NCBI GenBank assembly: GCA_002162925.1
Contig: MABC01000051.1
Coordinates: 1-61,487, forward strand
Direction: 5' to 3'
DNA length: 61,487 nt
Source of the DNA: Thalassotalea sp. 42_200_T64
GTDB taxonomy: Bacteria > Pseudomonadota > Gammaproteobacteria > Enterobacterales > Alteromonadaceae
The notes under the pieces were generated by a model. The model was not told the DNA's origin, searched no databases, and saw only the letters and a program-made list of their open reading frames with translations. Positions 50,018 to 60,003 of this stretch are shown here, one piece after another (position 1 is the stretch's first letter; each line of letters begins with the position of its first letter). Both the position numbers and the translations under genes were made by a program.

Positions 50018-50764
50018 TTATTTGGGCATGGTCAAACACACACTCAACACGGTAATTTTTTTCACCCCGTGTTGAGTTAACACTTTTGCCATCTCACTCA
50101 CCGTAGCTCCCGTAGTTAACACATCGTCAACAATGCCAACGTGAACGGGTAAATTGCACGGTTTCACTAAGCAAAACGCACCTTGCAAATTTCGCCGTCG
50201 TTGTGCGCCACTTTGTCCGACTTGTTGCTCAGTTTTGCTTTGCCTGATCACCAAGTTTTCATCGTATGCACACGGCAAGCATTTTGAGAGTTCCTTAGCG
50301 ATCAATGCTGCCTGATTGTACTGTCGCTCTCTTAACCTTTGCGGGTGAATAGGCACCGGCAATAATAATGTCGGCAATTGATTTTCTAATTGATGACGGC
50401 TTACTTGCTCAACCAACAGTCTTGCCAATAATTGCCCGATTTCAAAACGCTGTTGGTATTTGAGTTGTTGCACCCAATTGGCAAAGGGCCACTGATAAGG
50501 GGCTAAACAAATTAACTGCTGAAAGCGAATTTGTGGCAAATGTAGGGCAATTTTAGGATGATTCAATAAATTACCCTGCACCTGAGTTAAATTAAAGGTG
50601 GTCAGATCTTGCTGGCAAGTGCGGCATAACAGCGAGTGATTATCTGAGGGTTGTAAGCACAAATCGCAAATTTGGATAAACTTTCTCGGCTTTGACAGAT
50701 ATTTCACCAACAACGAGCCAAAATGTTGAAAAAAACTACGAATAGTTGAATTGATAATTTCCAT
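50018..50764 (-). CDS. ComF/GntX-family phosphoribosyltransferase-like protein
   Basis: 248 residues. N-terminal zinc-finger-like cysteines (ICDLCLQP and LCRTCQQDL, about 32-58) and a C-terminal PRTase domain with VGIVDDVLTTGATVSEM. ComF/GntX proteins relate to DNA uptake and competence in several bacteria. Divergent from bioH, as in E. coli. Confidence 0.93.
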   Translation of the reverse strand: MEIINSTIRSFFQHFGSLLVKYLSKPRKFIQICDLCLQPSDNHSLLCRTCQQDLTTFNLTQVQGNLLNHPKIALHLPQIRFQQLICLAPYQWPFANWVQQLKYQQRFEIGQLLARLLVEQVSRHQLENQLPTLLLPVPIHPQRLRERQYNQAALIAKELSKCLPCAYDENLVIRQSKTEQQVGQSGAQRRRNLQGAFCLVKPCNLPVHVGIVDDVLTTGATVSEMAKVLTQHGVKKITVLSVCLTMPK

Positions 50765-50827
50765 TCACGCCTTCCTTTGCTTAAAATCAATGAATATGTA
50801 GTTCAATAATCACAATCATAAGTAAGC

Positions 50828-51625
50828 ATGGCAAAACAATTACAATTTCACACCCAAGGTAGCGGTTTTTCATTGGTATTTCTTCATGGCTGGGGCCTGA
50901 ACAGTGCCATTTTCAGTCCGCTCGCCGAAAAACTATCCAAGCATTATCAAGTGACGACTATAGATTTACCCGGCTTTGGTCAAAACAGTCAGTTACCGGT
51001 AGATGATTACTCATTGGAAAATATCAGTGCCATGGTGGCGCAATGCATTGCTGCGATTAACCAACCAAGCATTATTATTGGTTGGTCGCTGGGCGGCTTG
51101 GTGGCGAGTAATATCGCCCTGCACTACCCTGAAAACATCACAGGTTTGGTCACCATTACCAGCTCACCATGCTTTGTTGAGCAAAGTAACTGGCCGGGCA
51201 TAAAAGCCGAACTATTACAGTCCTTTCACCAGCAATTGAGCATAGATGCGCATAAAACCATTGAAGCATTTCTGAAAATTCAAGCCATGGGATCTGAGCA
51301 TATCCGCCAAGATATCAAGCAAATTAAAGCGTTAATAAAACAGTATCCTGAACCGACCACAAAAACCTTAGATCAATCGTTATCATTGTTAGAAACGGTG
51401 GATTTGCGCGCCAAGATTTTGGCATTAAAACAGCCGATGCTAAGAATGTACGGTCGACTCGATGCATTAGTACCAAAAGCGATGATCGAGCAAATGGATA
51501 AACTGCTACCAGGCAGCGACAGTTATACCTTTCATCGTGCCTCGCACGCCCCCTTTATCAGCCATAGCGATGAATTTTACACCGTATTAACCGATTGGAT
51601 CAGTGGTAATGTCGATAACAACTAA
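50828..51625 (+). CDS. bioH: Pimeloyl-[ACP] methyl ester esterase BioH
   Basis: 265 residues, alpha/beta hydrolase. Nucleophile Ser87 in GWSLGG, Asp in GRLDALVP and His in ASHAPF; the N-terminal HGWGLNSAIF supplies the oxyanion hole. Releases pimeloyl-ACP from its methyl ester in biotin synthesis. First gene of a run (OYE, MscS, DUF4144) with short gaps that may be co-transcribed. Confidence 0.95.
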   Translation: MAKQLQFHTQGSGFSLVFLHGWGLNSAIFSPLAEKLSKHYQVTTIDLPGFGQNSQLPVDDYSLENISAMVAQCIAAINQPSIIIGWSLGGLVASNIALHYPENITGLVTITSSPCFVEQSNWPGIKAELLQSFHQQLSIDAHKTIEAFLKIQAMGSEHIRQDIKQIKALIKQYPEPTTKTLDQSLSLLETVDLRAKILALKQPMLRMYGRLDALVPKAMIEQMDKLLPGSDSYTFHRASHAPFISHSDEFYTVLTDWISGNVDNN

Positions 51626-51658
51626 GCAAAAGATAACAAGAACATCTCAGGGAGTAAC

Positions 51659-52942
51659 ATGACCTCACCCTTAGCGCAGCCATTACCCTTAGCTTGTGGC
51701 GCCACCATCAGCAATCGTATCGGTAAGAGTGCGATGACTGAAGGATTGGCCGACAGTTTCGATAGACCGACAAAGCAGCACAATCAGCTTTACCAAACCT
51801 GGTCATTAGGTGGCACTGGCGTACATATCACCGGCAATGTGATGATTGACCGACGTTATTTAGAGCGTGCCGGCAATGTAGTGTTAGAAGACGACAGTGA
51901 AATAGATAAATTTAAACACTGGGCCCGAGCCGGCACCGTAGGCGGTAACCATTTATGGATGCAAATTAGTCATCCTGGCCGTCAATGTCCCAGCTTAGTT
52001 AACTCTCAACCGTTATCGCCATCGGATGTGCAGTTGAAGATGCTTGGCTCCTTTTCAAAGCCGAGAGCGTTAACCCAGCTTGAAATTGAAGAGATTATTC
52101 AACGTTATGTCAATACCGCAAGTTTGGCAAAACAAGCGGGCTTTACCGGGGTACAAGTGCATTGTGCCCATGGTTATTTAATTAGCCAATTTTTATCACC
52201 TAAAACCAATCAACGCACAGACCAATGGGGTGGCAGTCTGGAAAACCGAGCCCGATTTGCTCGCCTGGTAGTGCAAGCCGTACGCAAAGCCGTAGGCGAT
52301 GATTTTCCGCTATCGGTAAAACTCAATTCGGCCGACTTTCAAAAAGGCGGCTTTAGTTTGCAAGATTGTGTGCAAGTAGCCGCCTGGCTGGCGCAAGATG
52401 GCATCGATTTATTGGAAATTTCCGGTGGTACTTACGAGCAGTTAAGTTTAATGGGGGTGGAAGCGACGGAAGTTAGGGAAAGTACCCGGCGACGCGAAGC
52501 CTATTTTCTTGAATACGCCAAAGCCATTAAAGCATCGGCTAAAGTGCCATTAATGATCACCGGCGGCTTTCGCTCTAGAGCCGTAATGGAACAAGCGATT
52601 AGCACGGGTGAAATTGATATGGTTGGCCTGGCCAGGCCGTTATGTACAGAGCCCGATGTTTCGCGTAAGCTGATTGAACAAAACATTGATAGCATTGATG
52701 ATTTTGAAACCTGTTTGAAAATTGGTGATGGTTTCTGGGGCAACAATTCGCCCGTGCCATTGATTAAAACCATGAATACGGTTGGCCAGGTCAGTTTTTA
52801 CTACCAGCAAATCATTCGTTTGGCCAAAGGCCTGCCGGTAAACACCAAATTAAAAGTGTTCCCGCTGTTTTGGCAGCATATGCTCAACGATACCTGTTTA
52901 AACATACGCCGCAAAAGAGCACAAAGAAGATATCGTACATAA
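51659..52942 (+). CDS. Old Yellow Enzyme-family NADH:flavin oxidoreductase
   Basis: 427 residues, FMN-dependent TIM barrel. Visible: HPGRQCPS, VQVHCAHGYLISQFLSPKTNQRTD (substrate His pair and barrel motif), GGSLENRARF and the C-terminal MVGLARPLCTEPD. Such enzymes reduce activated alkenes. The longer C-terminal tail (about 365-427) has a basic run and possible amphipathic helix. Physiological substrate unknown. Confidence 0.93.
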   Translation: MTSPLAQPLPLACGATISNRIGKSAMTEGLADSFDRPTKQHNQLYQTWSLGGTGVHITGNVMIDRRYLERAGNVVLEDDSEIDKFKHWARAGTVGGNHLWMQISHPGRQCPSLVNSQPLSPSDVQLKMLGSFSKPRALTQLEIEEIIQRYVNTASLAKQAGFTGVQVHCAHGYLISQFLSPKTNQRTDQWGGSLENRARFARLVVQAVRKAVGDDFPLSVKLNSADFQKGGFSLQDCVQVAAWLAQDGIDLLEISGGTYEQLSLMGVEATEVRESTRRREAYFLEYAKAIKASAKVPLMITGGFRSRAVMEQAISTGEIDMVGLARPLCTEPDVSRKLIEQNIDSIDDFETCLKIGDGFWGNNSPVPLIKTMNTVGQVSFYYQQIIRLAKGLPVNTKLKVFPLFWQHMLNDTCLNIRRKRAQRRYRT

Positions 52943-52980
52943 CGATTGCCACTAAATAGAAGACTAAAAAGAGAAAGACA

Positions 52981-54129
52981 ATGGAAGACGCTGGCTGGAA
53001 AGCAGAATTAAAGCATTATTTAAGTTTTATCGGTGATAACCCAATGCTGCATGCGGCAGTGATTATTCTGGCGTCATTACTATCTGCCTGGGTTTTAGAT
53101 AAAGTGATCATGGCCTGGGTGCGTAAATTAACCAGTAAAACCAATGCTGAGTTTGATGACAAACTGGTGGAATTGCTGCATAAACCGATGTTTTATTCCA
53201 TTTTAGTGTTTGGTTTGTCTATTGCCAGCAGTGTGATCCAGTTACCCGAAGAGATCACCTCAGTATTATTCCCGGTGCTCTTTACCTTCTTATTATTGCT
53301 GTGGACATTGTTTGGTTTACGCATCACCAAAATTATTTTAAAACGCATGGCAATCAATGAAAAGCACTTTCATTTATTGCACAATCAAACCTTGCCACTG
53401 TTTGAAAACTTGGCGTTAATCATAATTCTCGCGCTGTCGGTATACTACATATTCTCCTCCTGGGATATTGATATGTCGGCCTGGCTGGCCTCGGCCGGTA
53501 TCGTTGGTATTGCCGTTGGTTTTGCCGCCAAAGATACTCTGGCAAATTTATTTTCCGGGGTGTTTATTATGGCCGATGCGCCCTATAAAATTGGCGATTA
53601 CATCGTGTTAGAAACGGCCGAACGTGGTGAAGTAACCCATATAGGCTTGCGCAGCACCCGCATTCTTACCCGCGATAATATTGAAGTTACCATACCAAAC
53701 TCGGTAATGGGCAACACCAAAGTGATCAACGAATCGGGTGGCCCCAGCACTAAGTATCGAATTAGGGCACAAATTGGCACCGCCTATGGCACAGATATCG
53801 ATTTGGTTGAGAAGGTATTATTGGCAGTGGCGCACAACAATGATGCTATTTGTTCTCACCCAGACCCCGTGGTTCGCTTTCGTACCTTTGGCGGCTCGAG
53901 TTTAGATTTTGAACTGATGGGTTGGATCACCGAACCGGCCTTACGCGGTCGAATTCTGCATCAGCTAAATAGTGCAATATACAAGACCTTTGCCGACCAC
54001 GATATTGAGATCCCTTACGCCAAACAAGATGTATACATTAAAGAATTTCCCGGAACAATGGCACCACCGGTGGTAAACATTGACGATGATGGCAAGTTAA
54101 ACCTTGCCCAAAATAAACCGGCTGAGTAA
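52981..54129 (+). CDS. MscS-family mechanosensitive channel
   Basis: 382 residues: four predicted transmembrane helices, the pore region being WLASAGIVGIAVGFAAKDTLANLFSGVFIMADAPYKIGDYI, then the MscS beta domain and C-terminal domain. Gates under membrane tension and protects against osmotic down-shock. Gap of 38 bp from the OYE gene and 6 bp to the DUF4144 gene. Confidence 0.94.
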   Translation: MEDAGWKAELKHYLSFIGDNPMLHAAVIILASLLSAWVLDKVIMAWVRKLTSKTNAEFDDKLVELLHKPMFYSILVFGLSIASSVIQLPEEITSVLFPVLFTFLLLLWTLFGLRITKIILKRMAINEKHFHLLHNQTLPLFENLALIIILALSVYYIFSSWDIDMSAWLASAGIVGIAVGFAAKDTLANLFSGVFIMADAPYKIGDYIVLETAERGEVTHIGLRSTRILTRDNIEVTIPNSVMGNTKVINESGGPSTKYRIRAQIGTAYGTDIDLVEKVLLAVAHNNDAICSHPDPVVRFRTFGGSSLDFELMGWITEPALRGRILHQLNSAIYKTFADHDIEIPYAKQDVYIKEFPGTMAPPVVNIDDDGKLNLAQNKPAE

Positions 54130-54135
54130 GCACAA

Positions 54136-54465
54136 ATGATAACCTGGCCAGCTTTAATAAAACACGACGGTGAAGACGAGCTCATTTATATTGAGTCACA
54201 AAGGCAGTGGCTAATTGATGAAGAAATGCTGCTGTATATCTTCACCGAACGTGACGTGCTTATAGATGCCAGTGGTAAAGTCTATTCTTTGTCGGTGTTA
54301 CAACAAAATATCAATGCTGAGCAATATCTGGCGATTGCCAGCGTAGATAATCTATTGGAATTGGTACGCGCTCATGCCGCTATTAGCCAACAATGTTGTA
54401 TTGAGAAAATTTTTTGTCAAACCACGGCGCAAGCGATTGAACTGGTAAAACAGTTAGCTGATTGA
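54136..54465 (+). CDS. DUF4144-type small protein
   Basis: 109 residues, no signal peptide or membrane segment. Opens MITWPALIKHDGEDELIYI, which matches my recollection of the DUF4144 family of marine gammaproteobacteria; function unknown. Only 6 bp after mscS, so co-translated. Confidence 0.75.
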   Translation: MITWPALIKHDGEDELIYIESQRQWLIDEEMLLYIFTERDVLIDASGKVYSLSVLQQNINAEQYLAIASVDNLLELVRAHAAISQQCCIEKIFCQTTAQAIELVKQLAD

Positions 54466-54557
54466 TAAAGCAGCACGGGTTAATATTTCACTGACAAACA
54501 AACACAGTTTATTTATACTACGTCCATCAAAGCATTCACCGTTAGGCATAATCAAAA

Positions 54558-54998
54558 ATGAAGTTTATCGCAGTATTATTTTTTGCATTCTTATGCCTAA
54601 TTTTATTCATGACCAACACTGGCCAACAATCCTTTGTGCTGGATATTAGAAACGCAATTCCTAATGGCGATAAGGTTGGTCATATTTGTATGTATGGCAG
54701 CTTAGCTTTTTTTGCCAACTTTGCCTTTCGATTTAGGTCATTTAAGTTCAACCACATAGCAGGCAAAGTGTTCAACCAATACGGTACCCTGTTGGTATTA
54801 TTGTTTAGTACCATTGAAGAGTTCAGCCAAATTTTTATCGCCACCAGAACCTTCAGCCTTTACGATATGGCGGCAAACTTAACCGGCATCACCCTGTTTA
54901 CCCTACTGTCCCTGCAGCTGGGAAAATACAGCAGCCGTTACAATCAACGATTATTGACTAGTTCCACGTTCCGAACCACTATAAAACACCCACTCTAA
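54558..54998 (+). CDS. VanZ-like membrane protein
   Basis: 146 residues with four transmembrane helices. Matches the VanZ pattern with GDKVGHICMYGSLAFF near residue 37 and STIEEFSQIFIATRTFSLYDMAANLTG near 90. The function of VanZ-type proteins outside teicoplanin resistance is unknown. Its stop codon overlaps the start of repeat copy C. Confidence 0.88.
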   Translation: MKFIAVLFFAFLCLILFMTNTGQQSFVLDIRNAIPNGDKVGHICMYGSLAFFANFAFRFRSFKFNHIAGKVFNQYGTLLVLLFSTIEEFSQIFIATRTFSLYDMAANLTGITLFTLLSLQLGKYSSRYNQRLLTSSTFRTTIKHPL

Positions 54999-55090
54999 AG
55001 GCTATCCTGCCTGTCGTGGATAAGTACATCCTTGTACAATCACCCTCAAAAGGCATCCTGCCTGCCGGGTATAAGCACTTCCTTGTACAA
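54997..55090. repeat. Dispersed intergenic repeat, copy C, tandem
   Basis: Two similar 41-43-bp units (54997-55039 and 55049-55090), each with ATCCTGCCTG, a GGATAAG/GGTATAAG run and CTTGTACAA, separated by ATCACCCTC. The second unit has an inverted counterpart at 40732-40773. Confidence 0.7.
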
Positions 55091-55143
55091 AAATGTAACA
55101 ACAAAATGCTGCACGACCCCTTTATCTAACTTTCTAACTGATG

Positions 55144-55785
55144 TTAGATCCCGTATTGCTCACGGTAAGTCTTAACGCTTTCTAAATGCTGCTGCATTTC
55201 TGGCTTGTCGGCTAAGTAAGTAATTACATCGCCTAAGCTGACTATCGCAATTACCGCGGTATTAAAATCTCGTTCAACTTCTTGAATTGCCGATAATTCA
55301 CCCAGGCCCTTCTCCTGTCTGTCTAAGGCAATTAATACCCCAGACAGCTCAGCACCATGAGCCTTGATGATTTCCATCGACTCACGAATGGCAGTACCAG
55401 CGGTGATCACATCGTCCACCAGCATGACTTTACCTTCAAGTGCTGCCCCCACGAGTGAACCACCTTCACCATGAGTTTTTGCTTCTTTACGGTTAAAACA
55501 ATATGGCATATCCATGTCGTAATGATCTGCCAATGCTACGGCTGTCGTAGTCGCAATTGGAATACCTTTATACGCCGGGCCAAACAGTAAATCAAAGTCG
55601 ATACCAGATTCAGCCAGTGCCGCCGCATAAAAACGACCTAAACGAGCCAAGTCTCTGCCAGTATTGAACAAGCCTGCATTAAAAAAGTAAGGGCTAGTAC
55701 GGCCAGATTTTAAGGTAAACTGACCAAATCTTAATACTTGCTTCTCTAGGGCAAATTCAATAAATTCGCGTTGATAATCTTTCAT
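55144..55785 (-). CDS. pyrE: Orotate phosphoribosyltransferase
   Basis: 213 residues. PRPP-binding signature [17 protein letters not shown], orotate-binding [14 protein letters not shown] and the flexible catalytic loop [15 protein letters not shown]. Makes OMP in pyrimidine synthesis. Good GGAAGG site before ATG. Downstream of rph, as in E. coli. Confidence 0.98.
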   Translation of the reverse strand: MKDYQREFIEFALEKQVLRFGQFTLKSGRTSPYFFNAGLFNTGRDLARLGRFYAAALAESGIDFDLLFGPAYKGIPIATTTAVALADHYDMDMPYCFNRKEAKTHGEGGSLVGAALEGKVMLVDDVITAGTAIRESMEIIKAHGAELSGVLIALDRQEKGLGELSAIQEVERDFNTAVIAIVSLGDVITYLADKPEMQQHLESVKTYREQYGI

Positions 55786-55823
55786 TATACCTTCCTATAA
55801 CTTTGTTTTGAATAAGCTATTGC

Positions 55824-56537
55824 TTAGCTTAACGCCGCTTTTTGAGCAGCAAACAATTCATTAATGCCAGCCTTCGCCAATTGCATCATGTCTTGCATTT
55901 CTTCAAAACTAAATGGCGCTTCTTCGGCAGTGCCCTGAACTTCAATCAGTTTGCCGGTATCTGTCATGACTACGTTCATGTCAGTTTCAGCCGCGCTGTC
56001 TTCCGGGTAATCTAAATCGGCAACTGGAGTACCTTTATAAATACCCACAGATACGGCAGCAATCATATGCTTAAGCGGGTTAGTTTTTAACGCGCCTTTG
56101 GCACGCAAATGATCTAACGCGTCGACTAACGCCACACAAGCACCGGTGATAGCGGCAGTACGAGTGCCACCATCGGCCTGGATCACATCACAATCAACGA
56201 CGATAGTGTTTTCACCTAAGGCAGATAAGTCAACCGCAGCGCGTAATGCACGAGCAATTAAACGAGAGATTTCTAAGGTGCGGCCACTTTGCTTGCCACT
56301 GGCAGCTTCGCGACGCATACGGGTATGCGTTGAACGCGGTAACATTCCGTATTCGGCAGTGATCCAACCTTTGCCCTGGCCTTTTAAAAAGCGTGGTACA
56401 CCCTCTTCAGCACTAGCGGTACAAATTACTTTGGTATCGCCAAATTCAATTAACACTGAACCTTCAGCATGAGCGGTGAATTGACGGGTAATGGTTACTG
56501 GGCGTATTTGACCAGCAGTTCTGCCACTTGGACGCAT
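55824..56537 (-). CDS. rph: Ribonuclease PH
   Basis: 237 residues from ATG 56537 ([14 protein letters not shown]); the ATG at 56543 abuts AGGA directly and is less likely. Phosphorolytic 3' trimming of tRNA precursors. PH fold with [44 protein letters not shown] and the phosphate-site [14 protein letters not shown]. Upstream of pyrE. Confidence 0.98.
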   Translation of the reverse strand: MRPSGRTAGQIRPVTITRQFTAHAEGSVLIEFGDTKVICTASAEEGVPRFLKGQGKGWITAEYGMLPRSTHTRMRREAASGKQSGRTLEISRLIARALRAAVDLSALGENTIVVDCDVIQADGGTRTAAITGACVALVDALDHLRAKGALKTNPLKHMIAAVSVGIYKGTPVADLDYPEDSAAETDMNVVMTDTGKLIEVQGTAEEAPFSFEEMQDMMQLAKAGINELFAAQKAALS

Positions 56538-56731
56538 AGACATTCCTAAATATTGAGATAATTGGTATTTATTAATTGTTGCGCATTATAAAGGCTTATC
56601 GGCAATTTTTATAGCTGTTTTCTTGCTCAGTATCAGCAAGCAAGCGAACACAGCAGATGAAACTAATTGAAATATAGTTAATACTATCTAGGTCATGTTT
56701 GATAAGTATTAATTGAGTTAAAAAAATTACC

Positions 56732-57352
56732 ATGAAAAAGACACTGCCAACACTTTTATTCTCCTTGTTTATATCACTATTGTTCGCTGGCAACGTAATG
56801 GCAGCAAACAATGACCTTCCCCTGTACAGCAAAATTTATGATGAGCAACGTGACCCTTTCAAAGATGCGGCAGCAGCCATCACTTTAGCCAAGCAAACCA
56901 ACCGCAATGTGTTAATCGAAATTGGCGGTAACTGGTGTACCTGGTGCCACAAAATTGATGATTTTTTGGCGAAAAATCCCGATATTTATCAACAATTACA
57001 CAACAATTTTGTGTTGTTAAAAGTCAGCGTCAGTGACAGCAATGAAAACAGCGAATTTATGAAAAGCTTGCCGCCGGTATTGGGTTACCCCCACATGTAT
57101 GTAGCAACCGGCAAAGGCAAAATGATCTTGTCAAAAGATACCGCCGAATTTTTACATAGCAGTGATCTAAGCGGCAAACTGGCAGGAACCTATTCCAGAG
57201 CTGCCTGGTTAGAATTTATTGACCTGTGGGCCGCCAGGAACAATGCGCAAAACCTCGCCAAAAAAGATCAGATAAGCGGCGGCTCCAGTAATAAGCACAG
57301 TAGCAATCAGAGTCACAATCAGGGCAATAAACAGAGTAACAAACAGGGATAG
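56732..57352 (+). CDS. Secreted thioredoxin-fold protein
   Basis: 206 residues, signal peptide 1-24. Thioredoxin-like domain with redox motif CTWC in GGNWCTWCHKID near residue 70 and a cis-Pro region (LGYPHMYV). C-terminal tail (about 180-206) rich in Asn, Gln, Ser, Lys and His. Two bp before the next gene, so part of the GMC cassette; it may reduce or protect a periplasmic partner (inference). Confidence 0.88.
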   Translation: MKKTLPTLLFSLFISLLFAGNVMAANNDLPLYSKIYDEQRDPFKDAAAAITLAKQTNRNVLIEIGGNWCTWCHKIDDFLAKNPDIYQQLHNNFVLLKVSVSDSNENSEFMKSLPPVLGYPHMYVATGKGKMILSKDTAEFLHSSDLSGKLAGTYSRAAWLEFIDLWAARNNAQNLAKKDQISGGSSNKHSSNQSHNQGNKQSNKQG

Positions 57353-57354
57353 TT

Positions 57355-58047
57355 ATGAATTCATTTTTCGATCAAAATTACTGTACACCGCAGTGTTTAC
57401 AACAGCGCCTTTCGCGCCGAAACTTTCTCAAATCGGCCGCCATGGCCAGCGCCTTAACCACAGTACCATTGGCAACTTTTGCCAACATCCAAATTGCCGA
57501 CGTAACGCAAGAGCCATGGTTATCGTTAAATTCCACGCTGGAGCACTTACTGCCCAGTTCCGCCACAGGGCCTGGTGCCAAAGAGCTGCAAGCCATTCAC
57601 TATTTGTATAACGTGATCAAACAATATCCAATTGAACAAGATGAGAAAAAATTTATCACTAACGGGGTTGGCTGGCTCAACGGTTACACCAACAAACAAT
57701 TTCAACAACCGTTTGCGCAGTTAAATACTAGTGACAAAGAGTCGTCATTACGCGCCATTAGTCAGTCTCGTGCCGGTGAAAACTGGCTCAGCACCTTATT
57801 AAGCTATCTGTTTGAAGCCATGCTGGCACCGCCGGCATACGGCGGCAACCCCAAAGGCATTGGCTGGCAATGGCTTAAACATAAACCAGGCTTCCCACTG
57901 CCCAAAGAGGGCAAACGCTATTACGAACTGCCGGCTTATGCTGTAAAAGGGTCACAACCAATCAGCATCAAAAATATCCATGACAACATTGCTGACAATA
58001 TTGATAGCGGTTCCGCTACCACTAAACCGCAAGGGAAAGCACTGTAA
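57355..58047 (+). CDS. Gluconate 2-dehydrogenase subunit 3-family, Tat-exported
   Basis: 230 residues with a twin-arginine signal SRRNFLKSAAMASAL near residue 22, cleaved about residue 45. The rest matches the small subunit (GADH subunit 3) of membrane sugar or polyol dehydrogenases, which carry the flavin subunit to the periplasm. The GMC gene overlaps it by one base (TAATG). No cytochrome c subunit gene is adjacent. Confidence 0.88.
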   Translation: MNSFFDQNYCTPQCLQQRLSRRNFLKSAAMASALTTVPLATFANIQIADVTQEPWLSLNSTLEHLLPSSATGPGAKELQAIHYLYNVIKQYPIEQDEKKFITNGVGWLNGYTNKQFQQPFAQLNTSDKESSLRAISQSRAGENWLSTLLSYLFEAMLAPPAYGGNPKGIGWQWLKHKPGFPLPKEGKRYYELPAYAVKGSQPISIKNIHDNIADNIDSGSATTKPQGKAL

Positions 58048-59822
58048 TGCCGATAGAAAATGACAAAGTACAAAAAAACAACGAAGAAAAGCTGAACAAC
58101 TTCAATGGCAGCGACACCATTCGCAAACATCAGCCAGAATACGATGTCTGTATTGTTGGCAGTGGCGCGGGTGCATCGCCTGTGGCCTATACCTTAGCCA
58201 AAGCGGGAGCAAAAGTATTAGTGCTGGAAAAAGGCCCGTGGCTCACCGAAGAAGATTTTTATAAAGACGAAATGGCCTGTTGTCGCCGCACTACTTATTC
58301 CCCAGAACTCAAAGACGAACAACACGTCATTGAAGAAGAATATGAAACCGATGCCGGTGACAGTTACTGGCAAGGCGAAGCCACCAGTGAGTCGGGCTGG
58401 GACTTTTGGAACGGCAACATGGTTGGCGGCTCTTCAAATTTAATGAGTGGCTATTTCCACCGGTTAAAACCGATGGATTTTCGCTTAAAATCGGAATTTG
58501 GCGAGATAACAGGCGCAAACATTGCTGACTGGCCCATCAGTTATGCAGAGTTAGAGCCGTATTACGACAAAGTCGATAATGAAGTTGGCGTATCTGGCAA
58601 AGTGGTGCAACACCCTTACTTAGAGCCACACAAAAGCGACTACCCTTTCCCACCAACGGCTGAGCATCCTATTTCGGCCTGGATAGACAAAGCCGCAAAT
58701 GACATTGGTTATCATTCATTTCCGGTACCCAGAGCGGTGTTATCACAACCTGCCATGGGCCGACAAGGCTGTGAATATTCCGGTTACTGTTCCAGTTATG
58801 GTTGTTCCTCGGGCGCCAAGGGCAGTGGCCGAGCGGCACTGTTAAACCATGCGGTAGCATCGGGTAATTGCACCATAAAACCGCATGCCAAAGTGTATAA
58901 AATAGAATCGGATGACCAAGGCGATGTGAGCGGCATTTGGTATTACGACAAACTAAATCGTAAGCACAAAGTCCAGGCAAAAATTTTCGTAATTGCCTGT
59001 CAGGCGATCGAAACCTCGCGATTGTTACTGGCCTCAACCGGCCCCAAACACCCGAAAGGATTAGCCAACAATCACCAGCAAGTGGGCAAGAATGTGATCT
59101 TCTCCGCCGGTGGCAATGGCCAGGGCGATTTTTTGTTTGAGCAATTAACCGATGAACAAGAGCAACAACTTCGTGTTGTCGGCCCGTTTATTAATCGCGC
59201 TTTGCAAGACTGGTACAAAATTGACGACAAAAACTTTGGCAAACCGGCCAAAGGCGGCACCATAGATTTTCTCTTTCATCAAAATGCCATCGCCAAAGCC
59301 AGCGGTGAAAAATGGGACAGCGACGATAATTTAGTCTGGGGCGAACAGTTAAAAAGCAACTTGCAGTACGCCTTTAACTTTGGCAAAACCCTGCGCTTTG
59401 AAGTATTCAACGACTGGCTGCCGACCAACGATTGCTTTGTCAGTTTAGACCCCGACACTACCGACAAATGGGGCGATCCGGTGGCCAAAGTGAGAATTGG
59501 CGCCCATCAACACGATTTAAAAGTGGGTGAGTATTTAACCGCAAAAGCAGAAACGTTATTAACCGCGATGGGCGCCACCAATGTCAGCTCCTCGGTCAGT
59601 TCATACCCACCCGCCAATTTACAAGCTGGTGGTTGTCGCTTTGGGGATGATCCGAAAACCTCGGTATTAGATAGAAACTGCAAAGCCCATGATGTCGATA
59701 ACCTTTACGTGACCGACGGCTCGTTTATGCCCACCGGCGGCAGTGTGCCCTACACTTACACCATCTATGCCAATTCTTTTCGAGTGGCCGATAAAATCAA
59801 GCAAAGGTTAAAACTCGCTTAA
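58047..59822 (+). CDS. GMC-family oxidoreductase, large subunit
   Basis: 591 residues. FAD-binding GSGAGASPVAYTLAKAGAKVLVLEKG (GxGxxx motif) near residue 41, GMC signature GNMVGGSSNLMSGYFHRL near 127, and C-terminal GGCRFGDDPKTSVLDRN plus DNLYVTDGSFMPTGGSVPYTYT. Resembles the large subunit of gluconate- or sorbitol-type dehydrogenases. With no signal peptide, it probably co-exports with the Tat-tagged small subunit. Substrate cannot be assigned. Confidence 0.92.
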   Translation: MPIENDKVQKNNEEKLNNFNGSDTIRKHQPEYDVCIVGSGAGASPVAYTLAKAGAKVLVLEKGPWLTEEDFYKDEMACCRRTTYSPELKDEQHVIEEEYETDAGDSYWQGEATSESGWDFWNGNMVGGSSNLMSGYFHRLKPMDFRLKSEFGEITGANIADWPISYAELEPYYDKVDNEVGVSGKVVQHPYLEPHKSDYPFPPTAEHPISAWIDKAANDIGYHSFPVPRAVLSQPAMGRQGCEYSGYCSSYGCSSGAKGSGRAALLNHAVASGNCTIKPHAKVYKIESDDQGDVSGIWYYDKLNRKHKVQAKIFVIACQAIETSRLLLASTGPKHPKGLANNHQQVGKNVIFSAGGNGQGDFLFEQLTDEQEQQLRVVGPFINRALQDWYKIDDKNFGKPAKGGTIDFLFHQNAIAKASGEKWDSDDNLVWGEQLKSNLQYAFNFGKTLRFEVFNDWLPTNDCFVSLDPDTTDKWGDPVAKVRIGAHQHDLKVGEYLTAKAETLLTAMGATNVSSSVSSYPPANLQAGGCRFGDDPKTSVLDRNCKAHDVDNLYVTDGSFMPTGGSVPYTYTIYANSFRVADKIKQRLKLA

Positions 59823-60003
59823 TCTTACCCCCTTAAATATAAAGCCGATCTTTAAGCACATGATAGCGGTTTTTTAGTTGTTCTAGCTAAGACACATTGC
59901 CCGTTTACCATCTGTAGTGCATAATTCTGTTACCAGTTGGCACCATACATTTTAAACAGTGCTAATTGCCTTCTTCTATTAACACACAAACTAGGTAATT
60001 ATT

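Noticed and set aside
54997..55090. CRISPR array
   Set aside because: Only two imperfect units with a spacer of about nine bases and an inverted copy elsewhere; this is a dispersed repeat.
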